Source of the DNA: Desulfobacteraceae bacterium
Lineage (GTDB): Bacteria > Desulfobacterota > DSM-4660 > Desulfatiglandales > Desulfatiglandaceae
NCBI GenBank assembly: GCA_016783065.1
Contig: JADHXI010000017.1
Span: 1-34,713, forward strand
Reading direction: 5' to 3'
Length of the DNA: 34,713 nucleotides
The stretch's first letter is position 1, and each line of letters starts with the position of its first letter. A program made the position numbers and the translations under genes. The notes beneath the pieces are model-generated. The model saw only the letters and a list, made by a program, of their open reading frames with translations, had not been told where the DNA came from and did no database searches. Below are positions 15,015 through 23,758 of this stretch, in pieces.

Positions 15015-15051
15015 GGTCTCCCCCAGAGGGTCTGATCCACACAATGCATTT

Positions 15052-15759
15052 CTACGGCATGAATTTTGGTCTGGACAAACACAAAACACTCGTTACCAAC
15101 AGATATCGCAAGACCGCTACCCATGAATGAAAGATCCTGGAATGCCCTGATATTCTGGAACACATCTCTACAGGAGTCTCTGCTATCTTAAGCCCCCCCT
15201 TTTGAAGATAGACCAGCACCACTATGTCTTGGTAGTCAAAGAGGGTAGTATCCGATGAAGTGAGTTCGGATATCGCAGCCCGATTATACGCCCGAAGTCC
15301 TGAGGTCAGGTCTTCCACTCTAAGCGAAGTAAGCTTACGCAGGACGGCCCAAGCGACTCTTCTGGCTAGGTTACCCCGCTCGACACACGCTCCTATGACA
15401 ACGTCTGCATGTTCCGATTCAATCGGCTTTATGACGGATTGGATGGAGCTTGCAAGGTGCTGACCATCTCCATCCATGGTAACCGCCACATGATAGCCAT
15501 GCTTGAAGGCGTAACACATACCCGTGCGGATGGCCCCCCACGCGCCTAACGGCAATCTGAGGGGTAATACGGTAGCCCCCGCTATCCGTGCCTCCTCCGC
15601 GGTTCTGTCCGTACTCGCATCATCTATTACGACCACCTCGCAGTCGAGTTCCGCCTTCACCTCTCCAACAACGCGTCCTATGGTGGACGCTTCGTTCAAG
15701 GCGGGAATCAGTACAACAAGGGGTCCCCTACTCCGTTCTTGTGGAAGGGAATTTCTCAT
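15052..15759 (-). CDS. Family 2 glycosyltransferase (DPM1-like)
   Basis: This is a GT-A fold enzyme that transfers a sugar from a nucleotide donor, probably to a polyprenyl phosphate. It opens VVLIPALNEASTIGRVV, has the nucleotide-binding VVVIDDASTD and the catalytic metal site VTMDGDGQH, and then the DLTSGLRAYNR acceptor-side motif typical of polyprenol-phosphate sugar transferases. At 235 residues it lacks extra membrane domains, and the adjacent DUF2304 protein may supply the membrane contact. The start is ATG 15759. It belongs to a small leftward glycan gene group with the family 4 enzyme upstream. Confidence 0.88.
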   Translation of the reverse strand: MRNSLPQERSRGPLVVLIPALNEASTIGRVVGEVKAELDCEVVVIDDASTDRTAEEARIAGATVLPLRLPLGAWGAIRTGMCYAFKHGYHVAVTMDGDGQHLASSIQSVIKPIESEHADVVIGACVERGNLARRVAWAVLRKLTSLRVEDLTSGLRAYNRAAISELTSSDTTLFDYQDIVVLVYLQKGGLKIAETPVEMCSRISGHSRIFHSWVAVLRYLLVTSVLCLSRPKFMP

Positions 15760-15951
15760 TTCAGGGTCGGCGCCGATAATGGGCTATTATCACTGAAAAA
15801 TATCTTCAAAGAAACGGCGAAAATATACTACATTATTGCCAAAAAGTCGAATCAAAAACCAAAGATAGCTCAGGTATCCCGCCCCGACCCAGCCACCGGT
15901 TCCTCGAACGCTGACCAGGAATTTTTTGTTATGTTGTCATCCAGCCTAATT

Positions 15952-17103
15952 TCACAAAATGTTCTGGTAAAGGACCGCCATCTCTCGAGCCACTTGATCA
16001 ATGTGAAAGATCTCATCAAATCGCTCTTTTGCCGCCCGCCCCATGCCTTCCCTCAATCCAGATATCTCACCCATTACCGCCAATGCCTTGGCAAGTTCCT
16101 GGGGATCTCCCGGGCGGACCAAAAGCCCGGTCTCCCCATGCCTTACAACCCAGCCGATCCCCGACCCCGGCACATCACTGGCCACTACGGGTCTGGCATA
16201 ATGCATCGCCTCGAGGAGGACCAGGCCAAATGCCTCCGTACGTTCTATGGATGGCAAACAAAGGCAATCACAGGTGGCCAGGAGGGCATGAAGCCTCGAT
16301 TCCCCCATAAACCCCCGAAGTCTCACCCTCTCTCGGAGTCCCAGATCCTTCACGAGCCGTTCGAGACGAGACCCGTGCTCTCCCTCTCCCACAATGAACA
16401 CCCTGACATCCGGGATGTGAGCCGCGGCCCGAATCAAGACCTCATGCCCTTTGTAGTAAGTCAGCCTGCCGATGGCAAGGATCCTTGGACTTCCCTTAGC
16501 CCATTTCATCTCGGCCCACTTTTTCAAATCCTGACCCGGCATCTTCAGCCGCATGGGGTCTAACCCAAGTGGAACCACATGGCATTTACGCACAAAGGGA
16601 GCCAGGGCCTTGCTGGTACGCAGATAAGGCCTGGATGTGGCCACAATTGTGCGTGAACACTTCAAGAGATATTGCTCAAAAGGCCGGTATAACCCGTACG
16701 CGAGAGCCATCCTGCGATCGATTTTCGAGGCAACCACGTCCGATTGCCATTGGATAACCCAGGGAACCGCGCGTACTTCAGGAATGAACAGCCCCCAGAA
16801 GGCTGAAAGATTGGGGAGGTGAAAATGGAGGAGGTGGGGACAAATGGATCTTATGGACTGCCGGAGGAGACTGGGGAAGGAAGGACTTATCGGGGCGTAC
16901 AAAACCCGGCCCCTTAATGGGGCCCGAAATATGATAATATCATCTTCTCTTTCACGAGAAAAAGGTTCTCCCAAGATGTGGTGGTGGACTAAGGCGGAGG
17001 CAGAAACGCCCTCTTTTTGGAGGGCATGAAGGAGATCCCTCAAAAAGTTTTCCATTCCCCCCTGATAGGGGGGATAATATTTCCCAATATGAAGAACCCG
17101 CAC
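15952..17103 (-). CDS. Family 4 glycosyltransferase
   Basis: This is a GT-B retaining glycosyltransferase. The N-terminal domain starts MRVLHIGKYYPPYQGGMENF, the usual glycine-rich acceptor loop. The C-terminal donor domain has RILAIGRLTYYKGHEVLI, VFIVGEGEHGSRLE, and the EAFGLVLLEAM (Ex7E) donor-binding motif followed by ARPVVASDVPG. The 383-residue length is typical, and there is no signal or membrane helix. Substrate cannot be told from sequence; lipopolysaccharide or exopolysaccharide synthesis is likely from the neighbours. About 190 bases without a gene separate it from the family 2 enzyme downstream. Confidence 0.9.
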   Translation of the reverse strand: MRVLHIGKYYPPYQGGMENFLRDLLHALQKEGVSASALVHHHILGEPFSREREDDIIIFRAPLRGRVLYAPISPSFPSLLRQSIRSICPHLLHFHLPNLSAFWGLFIPEVRAVPWVIQWQSDVVASKIDRRMALAYGLYRPFEQYLLKCSRTIVATSRPYLRTSKALAPFVRKCHVVPLGLDPMRLKMPGQDLKKWAEMKWAKGSPRILAIGRLTYYKGHEVLIRAAAHIPDVRVFIVGEGEHGSRLERLVKDLGLRERVRLRGFMGESRLHALLATCDCLCLPSIERTEAFGLVLLEAMHYARPVVASDVPGSGIGWVVRHGETGLLVRPGDPQELAKALAVMGEISGLREGMGRAAKERFDEIFHIDQVAREMAVLYQNIL

Positions 17104-17138
17104 GCCTTAAACCGTAATCATTCATTCGCTCAACACCG

Positions 17139-17289
17139 GTACGAGACCTTTGAAAAATGTTCAATTTTGGCCAAGGTCAAGGAAGGCGAAAATTTCAACC
17201 ACAGCAATATATTGGATATTTCGAGGATTGAAATTTGAGTCTGACGCTGAGATTGGCCAAAAGGGGGCGTTTTGCAAAGGTCTCGGTAC
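17139..17289. mobile_element. MITE-like palindromic element
   Basis: The ends are long imperfect inverted repeats. The left end reads GTACGAGACCTTTGAAAAA and then TTTTGGCCAA; the right end in reverse complement reads GTACCGAGACCTTTGCAAAA and then TTTTGGCCAA. An inner arm pair (AAATTTCAA near 17191, TTGAAATTT near 17228) extends the symmetry, so the 151 bases can fold into one large hairpin. There is no coding capacity. Terminal repeats and small size fit a non-autonomous transposable element. No transposase is in the window. Confidence 0.65.
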
Positions 17290-17421
17290 AATCTCGTTCA
17301 TAAAGGCGCCTCTGTCAAGGACTTTGAAGGCCGGCTATCGTATCAATCACCCGCCACAAAGTGACGGCACCATCCGTAGCCCGTGGATAGCTTGAGACCT
17401 CCCATGTTCGGTTCGGTATGC
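17290..17421. repeat. Spacer with an imperfect inverted repeat
   Basis: GCTATC near 17336 and GATAGC near 17388 bracket a stretch containing CCGCCAC-AAA-GTGACGG, itself an imperfect hairpin. No U-tract follows on either strand, so a terminator role is unclear. No gene is seen. Confidence 0.35.
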
Positions 17422-18537
17422 TCAGGTCAAAATGATGCCCGCTTTGGGCAACATTTCCCGCAACACATAGTGACGGTGCAGACTGGCCGCCTGGTAAAAA
17501 CGAAACACGCTCTTACGGATAATATTTTGGGGATCCCGCTGGGCCCGAAAGCCATCCCGCTCATTATCCCATCTTTGATGATCGTATTCGGGAAGTTCCC
17601 TGTCCATTCTTGCGGGACGAAAGAGTTGACCGGATGCAATTGCCGTTGTCCACAGCTTGATACGTTCGGCAGTACCCGTCTGGGGCGCCAAAATCTCTTT
17701 GATTGTCTCCCCCTTCTTATCAAAATCCACATGCCTTTGTTTTCGGCCTTTGAGTCTGTCGGAGACCTGGCAAAAGAAATGGTAGAGTTTCTCACATCCC
17801 TCGAGGAAGTCTTGCTGGTTGGCTCGATGATGACGTTTGCCAATATTCCGATAATCGTATTTGAAGCTCCATTCCAAATAGGGGAGATCCGGATAGGTGA
17901 GCACCGCACCGTGTCCCAGGGCCGATGTTACTCCTTCCGCAAACGTTCCTCCAACCACCTCCTTTATGTCGCTCCAAAGATCGGAGAGGGGGGTCCATGG
18001 GTTATATTTCCTGAAAAAGGATTTTTCCTTCTCTTTGAGATATTTTTTGGTGGCGGGGTCTGCCCGTTTGACTCTGATAGAGGAGACATCCACGGCATTG
18101 AGAGGGGAGCTGACCCCCGAAAATCCCCGATGGGAAAAGGTGTCAGCGTAAACATGGGCCGTTATGCCCATCAGTTCCAGATCAAAGGGAGCGGCCCCTG
18201 CCATCTCCAGGTGATGGGACAGCATCTCACGGGCCAGAGGTCCATCCTTTTCACATACAAGACATTCCCCTAATCCATCCCCCCTTCCCCCGGGCAGAAA
18301 ATGGAAGGGAACCCACACCTTGCGCTGATCAACAGTATCCAGATTCTGGATCTGGCCCGCGTGGTGTGCAGTCACCTCGGATTCGAGCCTGCCCCCCAAA
18401 GGATTCATCCGTTCTTCCCTACTCACCGAATCATCCACATACTGGGACGCATAGGCAATAATCCTGGCTGCTCGGGGGGCAATTCCTGCCATGCGAGCCA
18501 GGCCATACACGCCGTAGTAATGCATATCCATCCTCAT
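17422..18537 (-). CDS. DUF6765 family protein, putative zinc-dependent phospholipase-like fold
   Basis: This is a 371-residue protein that opens with DMHYYGVYGLARMAG and AYASQYVDD, the pattern I associate with DUF6765. It then shows VTAHHAGQ and GITAHVYADTFSHRGFSG. The spaced His and Asp residues (HxxxDxxxHxG) resemble the metal-binding core of phospholipase C/S1-P1 type all-helical zinc enzymes, but this is a resemblance rather than an assignment. No signal peptide or membrane helix is visible. Base composition is similar to its neighbours. It stands alone, transcribed leftward, with non-coding stretches of over 300 bases on both sides. Confidence 0.65.
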   Translation of the reverse strand: MRMDMHYYGVYGLARMAGIAPRAARIIAYASQYVDDSVSREERMNPLGGRLESEVTAHHAGQIQNLDTVDQRKVWVPFHFLPGGRGDGLGECLVCEKDGPLAREMLSHHLEMAGAAPFDLELMGITAHVYADTFSHRGFSGVSSPLNAVDVSSIRVKRADPATKKYLKEKEKSFFRKYNPWTPLSDLWSDIKEVVGGTFAEGVTSALGHGAVLTYPDLPYLEWSFKYDYRNIGKRHHRANQQDFLEGCEKLYHFFCQVSDRLKGRKQRHVDFDKKGETIKEILAPQTGTAERIKLWTTAIASGQLFRPARMDRELPEYDHQRWDNERDGFRAQRDPQNIIRKSVFRFYQAASLHRHYVLREMLPKAGIILT

Positions 18538-18854
18538 GATCTGGCACCACCCTTATCATATCTTCCTGGGCCCACGGTCAGGGCTTACGCAAGCCCTTAG
18601 TTACATTAACAGAATGCGCTTTGTCCGCTACCCGCAGTGCAGTTAAACGTGTTGAATAGATGTCAGTCTTCTTTCTAGCCGTTACAAACTCGAATCACAA
18701 CTTCTCAATAAATCCAGGGGTGATAACAAGGGAGTTTTGGCGTGGGGTTCGGTTGTCACGCTCTTCCTGTCGGTTTAGGGCCTTCAAGAAATGGATAACC
18801 ACCGGGGGATCTCAGACTTCTGAGGACCTACATTGAGTCTCAAATATTGCACCT
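18538..18854. other. Intergenic stretch without a gene
   Basis: Two small hairpins are visible. AGGGCTT-ACGC-AAGCCCT (18580-18597) lies 43 bases upstream of the DUF6765 start. CTCAGA-CT-TCTGAG lies near 18810. Neither has a U-tract on the leftward strand. The first could be an operator or leader hairpin of the DUF6765 gene. Confidence 0.4.
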
Positions 18855-19496
18855 TTATGGATTCTTAACCGCAACGACGATGAGGTCAAAAACGGAAGAC
18901 CAGGTCAAAGGTTTCAGGGCTGTATCGACTCCGAGATGAGACACAAGGATCCTGCCCTCCTTTTCAAATTTAGGTGAAAAGTATACTGTGTTTTTCTTGA
19001 AATTTGATCGAGGGGCAAACCCAATCAGCCTTACCTCATAATCCATCCCTATTAGCCGTTTTGACATCCGTTTGGCAGAGTTCAAACTACCGTCTCCACT
19101 GAGCACCTTGATCTTTAGTGCCCGCAGATCCCCTTTTTGTTTAAATTTTTCTAACCTTTCTTTGAGTCGTCTGTTTTCGTTCTCAATTTTACGGTTTTGT
19201 TCTCTCAAATTTTTCAATTCTTCCTTTAGTACCCCGCTCTTACCCTCCGCCTTAGCAATTTCGTTCAAGGTATTTTCCCTGATCCCTTCATTTTCCTTTT
19301 TTAGGGCATCCACCTTTTTTTTCAAGTCTATATTTTCACTCTTCAGTCTAGTTATCTCTTTGGAAACTTGTTCCTTGCTTGATGCTGTTTCCTTAGCCCT
19401 TTCCTCTGAGTCACCCTGAAAAAACTCCAGAGCTCCACAGCCTTGAAAGGCAGGTACCACAACGAGAAAAAGGACCCATAAACATGCTCGAAACAT
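18855..19496 (-). CDS. Coiled-coil lipoprotein with LytR_C-like C-terminal domain
   Basis: This is a predicted lipoprotein of 213 residues. Its signal ends in a lipobox-like VVPAFQGC (Cys20). Residues of about 30-120 form a heptad-rich coiled coil of Lys, Glu and Leu (ENIDLKKKVDALKKENEG and similar). The C-terminal 85 residues (LKIKVLSGDGSLNSAKRMSK, DYEVRLIGFAP, KKNTVYFSPKF, FDLIVVAVKN) follow the LytR_C pattern: an initial beta strand, a polar turn, a helix, then the NTVYF strand. ATG 19496 is chosen because GGAGGTG lies directly upstream. A long periplasmic spacer plus a compact domain suggests an envelope role; function is unknown. Confidence 0.7.
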   Translation of the reverse strand: MFRACLWVLFLVVVPAFQGCGALEFFQGDSEERAKETASSKEQVSKEITRLKSENIDLKKKVDALKKENEGIRENTLNEIAKAEGKSGVLKEELKNLREQNRKIENENRRLKERLEKFKQKGDLRALKIKVLSGDGSLNSAKRMSKRLIGMDYEVRLIGFAPRSNFKKNTVYFSPKFEKEGRILVSHLGVDTALKPLTWSSVFDLIVVAVKNP

Positions 19497-19592
19497 GGTC
19501 ACCTCCATCTTAAGAATCCCTCAGTATTTCGTTTGTTATGTCAGGCCGCTGATTTTATCTGCCAATGGGAGAGGTCGTCAAGAAATTTGACC

Positions 19593-19820
19593 TCAGAGTC
19601 CTGCCCTCTTGATCTTTCGGTAATAGGACTCCGAGAGATAGATGGGCGCCATGGGATTGTGCCCGGTTACTCGGTCTTTGACCGCCAAGACCGTGGTGGG
19701 GGCCTCGGAATACTTGAAGAACAGGGAATCGTGCCCCACGCACAGCCCCAGCAGGATCTTCTTTTGCGTTCCCTGCTCACAAGAGGCACAAGCCGGCGTC
19801 GGGACATGACGATCTTCCAT
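19593..19820 (-). pseudogene. Internally deleted DUF1847 remnant
   Basis: The 75-residue frame begins with a zinc-ribbon-like PACASCEQGT and jumps straight to ILLGLCVGHDSLFFKYSEAP and VLAVKDRVTGHNP. The latter is the C-terminal signature of the DUF1847 family (GLCxGHDxxF, APVTxLxVKDRVxGHNP). Normal members are roughly 200 residues or more, with a long middle segment that is absent here. AAAGGAAG upstream of the ATG is a usable ribosome site, so the remnant may still be translated. A deletion that kept the frame is the likely origin. Confidence 0.6.
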
Positions 19821-19853
19821 AAAAACTTCCTTTCAGAATATTGTAGTCCTTAA

Positions 19854-20087
19854 GATAGTGTTTTTGGTATTTGGGATACTATATGCTCTGGCTTTCCAGG
19901 CGCTTTTCAATCGACAATCGTCAATCTTCAATCCTATGGCTTCAGACATGGTGTTGATTCGTAACCAGATGATGAGTCTTTAGAAGCACTGTCTTGTTAT
20001 CAGACGTGATGACCAAAAGAGCAAAACTTGCAGCCGGGCCGCTTGCACAGGTCAGGAAAAAAACTTTTAGGGCAAAGATAACCGGGG
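19854..20087. repeat. Spacer with short degenerate repeats
   Basis: The iterated words CAATCGACAATCGTCAATCTTCAATC lie at about 19909-19935. A small hairpin (ATAACC-CC-GGTTAT, about 20069-20082) lies just downstream of the sigma-54 activator gene, followed some 13 bases later by seven U on the leftward strand: a weak terminator candidate at best. No gene is seen. Confidence 0.4.
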
Positions 20088-21479
20088 TTATTTCTTTTCA
20101 TTTAAACCCAACTTTTCAAGTCTATATCTCATGGACCTCATACTGATGTCCAAAAGCTCCGCGGCCTTTTGCTTTGATCCATGCGCCATTTCCAAGGCTT
20201 CAACGATACAGTCCTTCTCCGTCTGAGCCACGACCTCATCAAGTTTAATGCCGTCGGGCCCCAGGTCGTGCTTTCGCCTCCTTAGTCCTATTCCCTTTCC
20301 TCTGAAGTTGGAAAGGGCGAGGCTTTCGGGCAAAACAATATTAGAGGTCTCAAGGGCAACGCTTCGTTCAATGATGTTTTCCAGTTCTCGCACATTCCCG
20401 GGAAAATAATATTGCCCAAGGAGGTCCATGGCATAGGCAGAGACCTTTTTGATGTCCTTCCCAAGCTCTCTTGAAAATTTCTCTAGAAAATGCTGGGCCA
20501 GAAGCGGTAAATCTCCAACCCTTTCCCTCAAAGGCGGTATGGCAATATGTATCACGTTGATCCTGAAATAGAGATCTTCTCTGAAATTTTTTTCTATAAC
20601 CTCTTTTTCCAGGTCCTTGTTGGTAGCCGATATCAATCTAACATCAACGCTCTTTTCTTCGGTACCCCCGACTGCCATAAAGGTCCTCCCCTGAATAACC
20701 CTGAGTAGTTTGACCTGAATGGACGGGGACAGTTCCCCCACCTCGTCCAGAAAAACCGTTCCACCATCTGCCACTCCAAACAGGCCTTCCTTATCGGTGG
20801 AAGCCCCTGTAAAGGCCCCTTTCTTGTAACCGAACAGTTCGCTCTCAATCAGGCTTTCCGGCATCCCTGCGCAGTTTATGACCACAAAAGGTCTATCATT
20901 TCTATCGCTTAATACATGTATAGCCCTTGCCACCAGTTCTTTTCCGGTTCCGCTTTCACCTGACACAAGGATATTGCTCTTGGTCTGTGAAACCCGCTTC
21001 ATGAGGTCGTAGACCTTCCTCATCTGAGGGCTGTCTCCAACGAGACAGTCAAAGTGATAGCGATCCTTAGGAGGCTCCTCTTCCCCTTCTCCAGCAGCTA
21101 ACCGTCTCGACTTGAGGGCATCTCTGATTATTCCCTTCAAATCATTTACTTTGAAAGGCTTTGGTAAATAGTCGTAGGCTCCCTCCTTCATAGCCTCCAC
21201 AGCGGTCTGGGCAGTGGCAAAGGCCGAGATCAGGATGACGACGGTATCCGGGACTTCGGCCTTGGCTTTTTTCAAAACACCGATTCCGTCAATATCCTTC
21301 ATGCGGATATCGCTGATAATCAGATCAAAGGTTTCCTTGTCCAGGATTCGGAACGCCTCTTCCCCGCTTTCTGCAAGTGTGACCTTGTACCCTTCCTTTG
21401 TCAACATGATCTCCAAAAACTCTCGCATGCTCTTTTCATCGTCGACAACTAGAATGCTATGTTTCTCTTTCCCAGACAA
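20088..21479 (-). CDS. Sigma-54-dependent response regulator, NtrC family (PilR-like)
   Basis: This is a three-domain transcription activator. Receiver: LVVDDE acidic pair, phospho-acceptor in LIISDIRM (Asp57), conserved Lys in YLPKPF. AAA+ domain: Walker A GESGTGKE, the sigma-54 contact loop GAFTGA, Walker B VFLDEVGE and the R-finger region. C-terminus: a FIS-type helix-turn-helix, KQKAAELLDISMRSMRYRLEKLGL, of the PilR/AtoC style. TTG 21479 with GGAGGGAAGG upstream is chosen over TTG 21491; either way the start lies inside the 3' end of pyrC, so translation is coupled. No histidine kinase is in the window, so its signal is unknown. Confidence 0.93.
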   Translation of the reverse strand: MSGKEKHSILVVDDEKSMREFLEIMLTKEGYKVTLAESGEEAFRILDKETFDLIISDIRMKDIDGIGVLKKAKAEVPDTVVILISAFATAQTAVEAMKEGAYDYLPKPFKVNDLKGIIRDALKSRRLAAGEGEEEPPKDRYHFDCLVGDSPQMRKVYDLMKRVSQTKSNILVSGESGTGKELVARAIHVLSDRNDRPFVVINCAGMPESLIESELFGYKKGAFTGASTDKEGLFGVADGGTVFLDEVGELSPSIQVKLLRVIQGRTFMAVGGTEEKSVDVRLISATNKDLEKEVIEKNFREDLYFRINVIHIAIPPLRERVGDLPLLAQHFLEKFSRELGKDIKKVSAYAMDLLGQYYFPGNVRELENIIERSVALETSNIVLPESLALSNFRGKGIGLRRRKHDLGPDGIKLDEVVAQTEKDCIVEALEMAHGSKQKAAELLDISMRSMRYRLEKLGLNEKK

Positions 21480-22746
21480 CCTTCCCTCCAATCATCGTCA
21501 ATTCATTTCGCCCTCTTAAACTCTTCCCAACAAACGGAGAATTCTTGCTCTTTGAAAGGATATCCGCCTCGCCGAAGACATATTCATATTCTGGATCTAT
21601 CAATGAAAGGTCGGCCGTACTGCCTTCCTTTAAATGACCTGCCTCTACCCCGAGTACGGAGGCAGGATTATAGGACAATTTCTTGACGGCCTGCGCCAAT
21701 CCCAATACCCCCTCTCTGACCAATTCCAAGGTCAAGGCTAAAGCCGTTGACAGGCCGATCATTCCAAAGGCGGCCTTATCAAACTCCAACTCCTTCTCCA
21801 GGGTACTGTGGGGCGCATGGTCCGTTGCAATCACGTCAATAACACCCATGGAAAGGCCTTCCCTGATCGCCTGAACATCCTCCGGAGTCCTTAACGGGGG
21901 ATTTACTTTGGCATGGGTATTATATCCTGCGACCGCACGATGATCCAGTGTGAAATAATGGGGGGCCGTCTCTGCCGAAACCGGCACCTCTTCCTCCTTC
22001 GCTCTCCTAATCAGCTCAACCGATCCAGCAGTGCTCACATGTGCTATGTGGACCGGACACTTTGTCAGCTTTGCAAGACATATATCCCGGTAGACCATAA
22101 TCTCTTCACTGGCGGAAGGGATCCCCGGCAGGCCAACCTGGGTTGAAATGACCCCTTCATGCATGACCCCACCCCTTGAAAGGTCGGCTTCTTCACAATG
22201 GGAGATAACCGTCAGACCGTGATACTTGGCATATTCAAGGGCCCGCCTCATTAGTTCACTGTTTTTGACGGAAAACCCATCGTCAGACAGGGCAACTGCA
22301 CCTGCTTCTCTGAGATCACCAAACTCGGTCAAAGTCTCTCCTTTCTGCCCCTTTGTAATCGCCGCAACAGGGAGAACCCGGCAAAGACCGGCCTCCTTGG
22401 CCCGCTCCAAGATAAATTCGGTGACAGATCGGGAGTCATTGGGGGGGTTCGTGTTGGGCATACAGGCCAAGGTTGTAAACCCCCCCGCCACACCCGCTCT
22501 TCCCCCAGTGGCAATCGTTTCTTTGTATTCGTATCCTGGCTCTCTCAGATGAACATGCATATCTACCAACCCAGGAAGGATAACCTTATCAGAGGCATCA
22601 ATGATCTTGGTCTGAGGGCCTTTCCTCTCGGCACTACCCGGGGGCAAAATCTCCGCGATCTTACCTTTCTCAATGATCAATTCGACCTTTTCTACAGTGC
22701 CCCTCACGGGGTCGACCACGGAACCTGCCTTTATCCAAGTTCTCAA
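21457..22746 (-). CDS. pyrC: Dihydroorotase
   Basis: Dihydroorotase cyclises N-carbamoyl-aspartate to dihydroorotate, step 3 of pyrimidine synthesis. The type I amidohydrolase motifs are present: [10 protein letters not shown] (metal His pair), [24 protein letters not shown], and the catalytic Asp in [18 protein letters not shown] and [11 protein letters not shown] mark the C-terminus. Length 429 is typical. The start TTG 22746 overlaps the pyrB stop (TTGA, four bases), so the two are translationally coupled. The sequence opens [14 protein letters not shown], as expected for an N-terminal beta-sandwich strand. Confidence 0.97.
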   Translation of the reverse strand: MRTWIKAGSVVDPVRGTVEKVELIIEKGKIAEILPPGSAERKGPQTKIIDASDKVILPGLVDMHVHLREPGYEYKETIATGGRAGVAGGFTTLACMPNTNPPNDSRSVTEFILERAKEAGLCRVLPVAAITKGQKGETLTEFGDLREAGAVALSDDGFSVKNSELMRRALEYAKYHGLTVISHCEEADLSRGGVMHEGVISTQVGLPGIPSASEEIMVYRDICLAKLTKCPVHIAHVSTAGSVELIRRAKEEEVPVSAETAPHYFTLDHRAVAGYNTHAKVNPPLRTPEDVQAIREGLSMGVIDVIATDHAPHSTLEKELEFDKAAFGMIGLSTALALTLELVREGVLGLAQAVKKLSYNPASVLGVEAGHLKEGSTADLSLIDPEYEYVFGEADILSKSKNSPFVGKSLRGRNELTMIGGKVVWERET

Positions 22747-23672
22747 TTCCCGGACCCTCCAATCAAGAGATAGAGTATCGCCATCCGAACTGCCACTCCG
22801 TTGGCCTCCTGGGCAAGAATAACAGAATAGGGTCCGTCCGCCACCTCAGAAGTTACTTCCACGCCTCGATTCATGGGCCCGGGGTGCATCAATATCACAT
22901 CCGGTTTTGCGAGGCTTAGGACATCACTATTCATCCCGAAAAAGGATGCGTACTCCCTGAGGCCTGGAAAGAGAGCCCTGTTTTGTCTTTCCAGTTGTAT
23001 CCGCAGCAGCATGACCACATCCTTATCTTTGACCGCCTCCGCCGGATCATAGGTCACCTTTACACCCAGGGCCTCAATAGCGGGCGGAATCATGGTCGGC
23101 GGCCCTGCGACAGTCACCTCAGCCCCCATCTTGATCAACCCGATTATATTGGATCTGGCCACGCGGCTATGGGATATATCCCCAATTATAGCGACCTCCA
23201 ATCCTTTGATTTTACTTTTCTTTTCCCTGATCGTATATAAATCAAGCAAGGCCTGGGTTGGGTGTTCATTTATTCCGTCTCCAGCGTTAATGATCCCCGC
23301 TTCCACCCGGTTTGACAAGAGATGGGGAGCCCCGCTGGAGGAATGCTTTATGACAATAAGATCAGGGTTCATGGCCTGAAGGTCCCTGGCCGTATCGATA
23401 AGGGTTTCTCCTTTTACCATACTGCTGCCGGTAGCGGAAAGGCTGACAGTGTCCGCACTGAGTCTCTTTGCTGCCATCTCAAAAGAGGTTCGGGTTCTGG
23501 TGCTCGGTTCATAAAAGAAATTCACCACGCTCTTACCCCTGAGGGTGGGGACCTTTTTTATGTCTCTCTCGGAAATCTCCTTTAGTGATCCGGCCGTATC
23601 CAGGACAAGTTCGATATCTTCAACGCGCAGTTGCCCGATCCCGAGGAGATCTTTATGGTCAAATCTTCTCAC
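22743..23672 (-). CDS. pyrB: Aspartate carbamoyltransferase catalytic subunit
   Basis: PyrB condenses carbamoyl phosphate with aspartate, the committed step of pyrimidine synthesis. Signature residues: the carbamoyl-phosphate loop STRTRTSFE, the 80s-type loop [32 protein letters not shown] and [11 protein letters not shown]. The GTG at 23672 is chosen because AGGAGG stands six bases upstream and [12 protein letters not shown] is a normal family start; this gives 309 residues. The longer frame would run through the terminator hairpin. No pyrI is present. The leader is listed separately as a possible attenuator. Confidence 0.97.
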   Translation of the reverse strand: MRRFDHKDLLGIGQLRVEDIELVLDTAGSLKEISERDIKKVPTLRGKSVVNFFYEPSTRTRTSFEMAAKRLSADTVSLSATGSSMVKGETLIDTARDLQAMNPDLIVIKHSSSGAPHLLSNRVEAGIINAGDGINEHPTQALLDLYTIREKKSKIKGLEVAIIGDISHSRVARSNIIGLIKMGAEVTVAGPPTMIPPAIEALGVKVTYDPAEAVKDKDVVMLLRIQLERQNRALFPGLREYASFFGMNSDVLSLAKPDVILMHPGPMNRGVEVTSEVADGPYSVILAQEANGVAVRMAILYLLIGGSGN

Positions 23673-23686
23673 CCTAACCTCCTCGC

Positions 23687-23725
23687 AAAAAAAACCTCCT
23701 TGCCGGTAGACCGACAAGGAGGTTT
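23687..23725 (-). terminator. Intrinsic terminator/attenuator between rplQ and pyrB
   Basis: In the leftward transcript AAACCTCCTTG pairs with CAAGGAGGTTT (11 bp), extended by an inner CGGT/ACCG helix after one mismatch. A run of eight U (plus 23687-23694) overlaps its end. This is a strong terminator, 34 bases past the rplQ stop and only 15 bases before the pyrB GTG. The first arm can also pair with the pyrB ribosome site (GGAGGTT), giving a second, mutually exclusive structure. Confidence 0.85.
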
Positions 23726-23758
23726 CTAGTGTTAGTAAGATTCGTACCCATGGAGCAC

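Noticed and set aside
15739-16563. Rightward 274-codon open frame
   Set aside because: Lies opposite the family 4 glycosyltransferase, which has clear motifs; this frame has none.
17383-18273. Rightward 296-codon open frame
   Set aside because: Antisense to the DUF6765 gene, which has the conserved motifs.
18580-18597. AGGGCTT-ACGC-AAGCCCT as a terminator
   Set aside because: No U-tract on the leftward strand; it lies upstream of, not after, the nearest gene.
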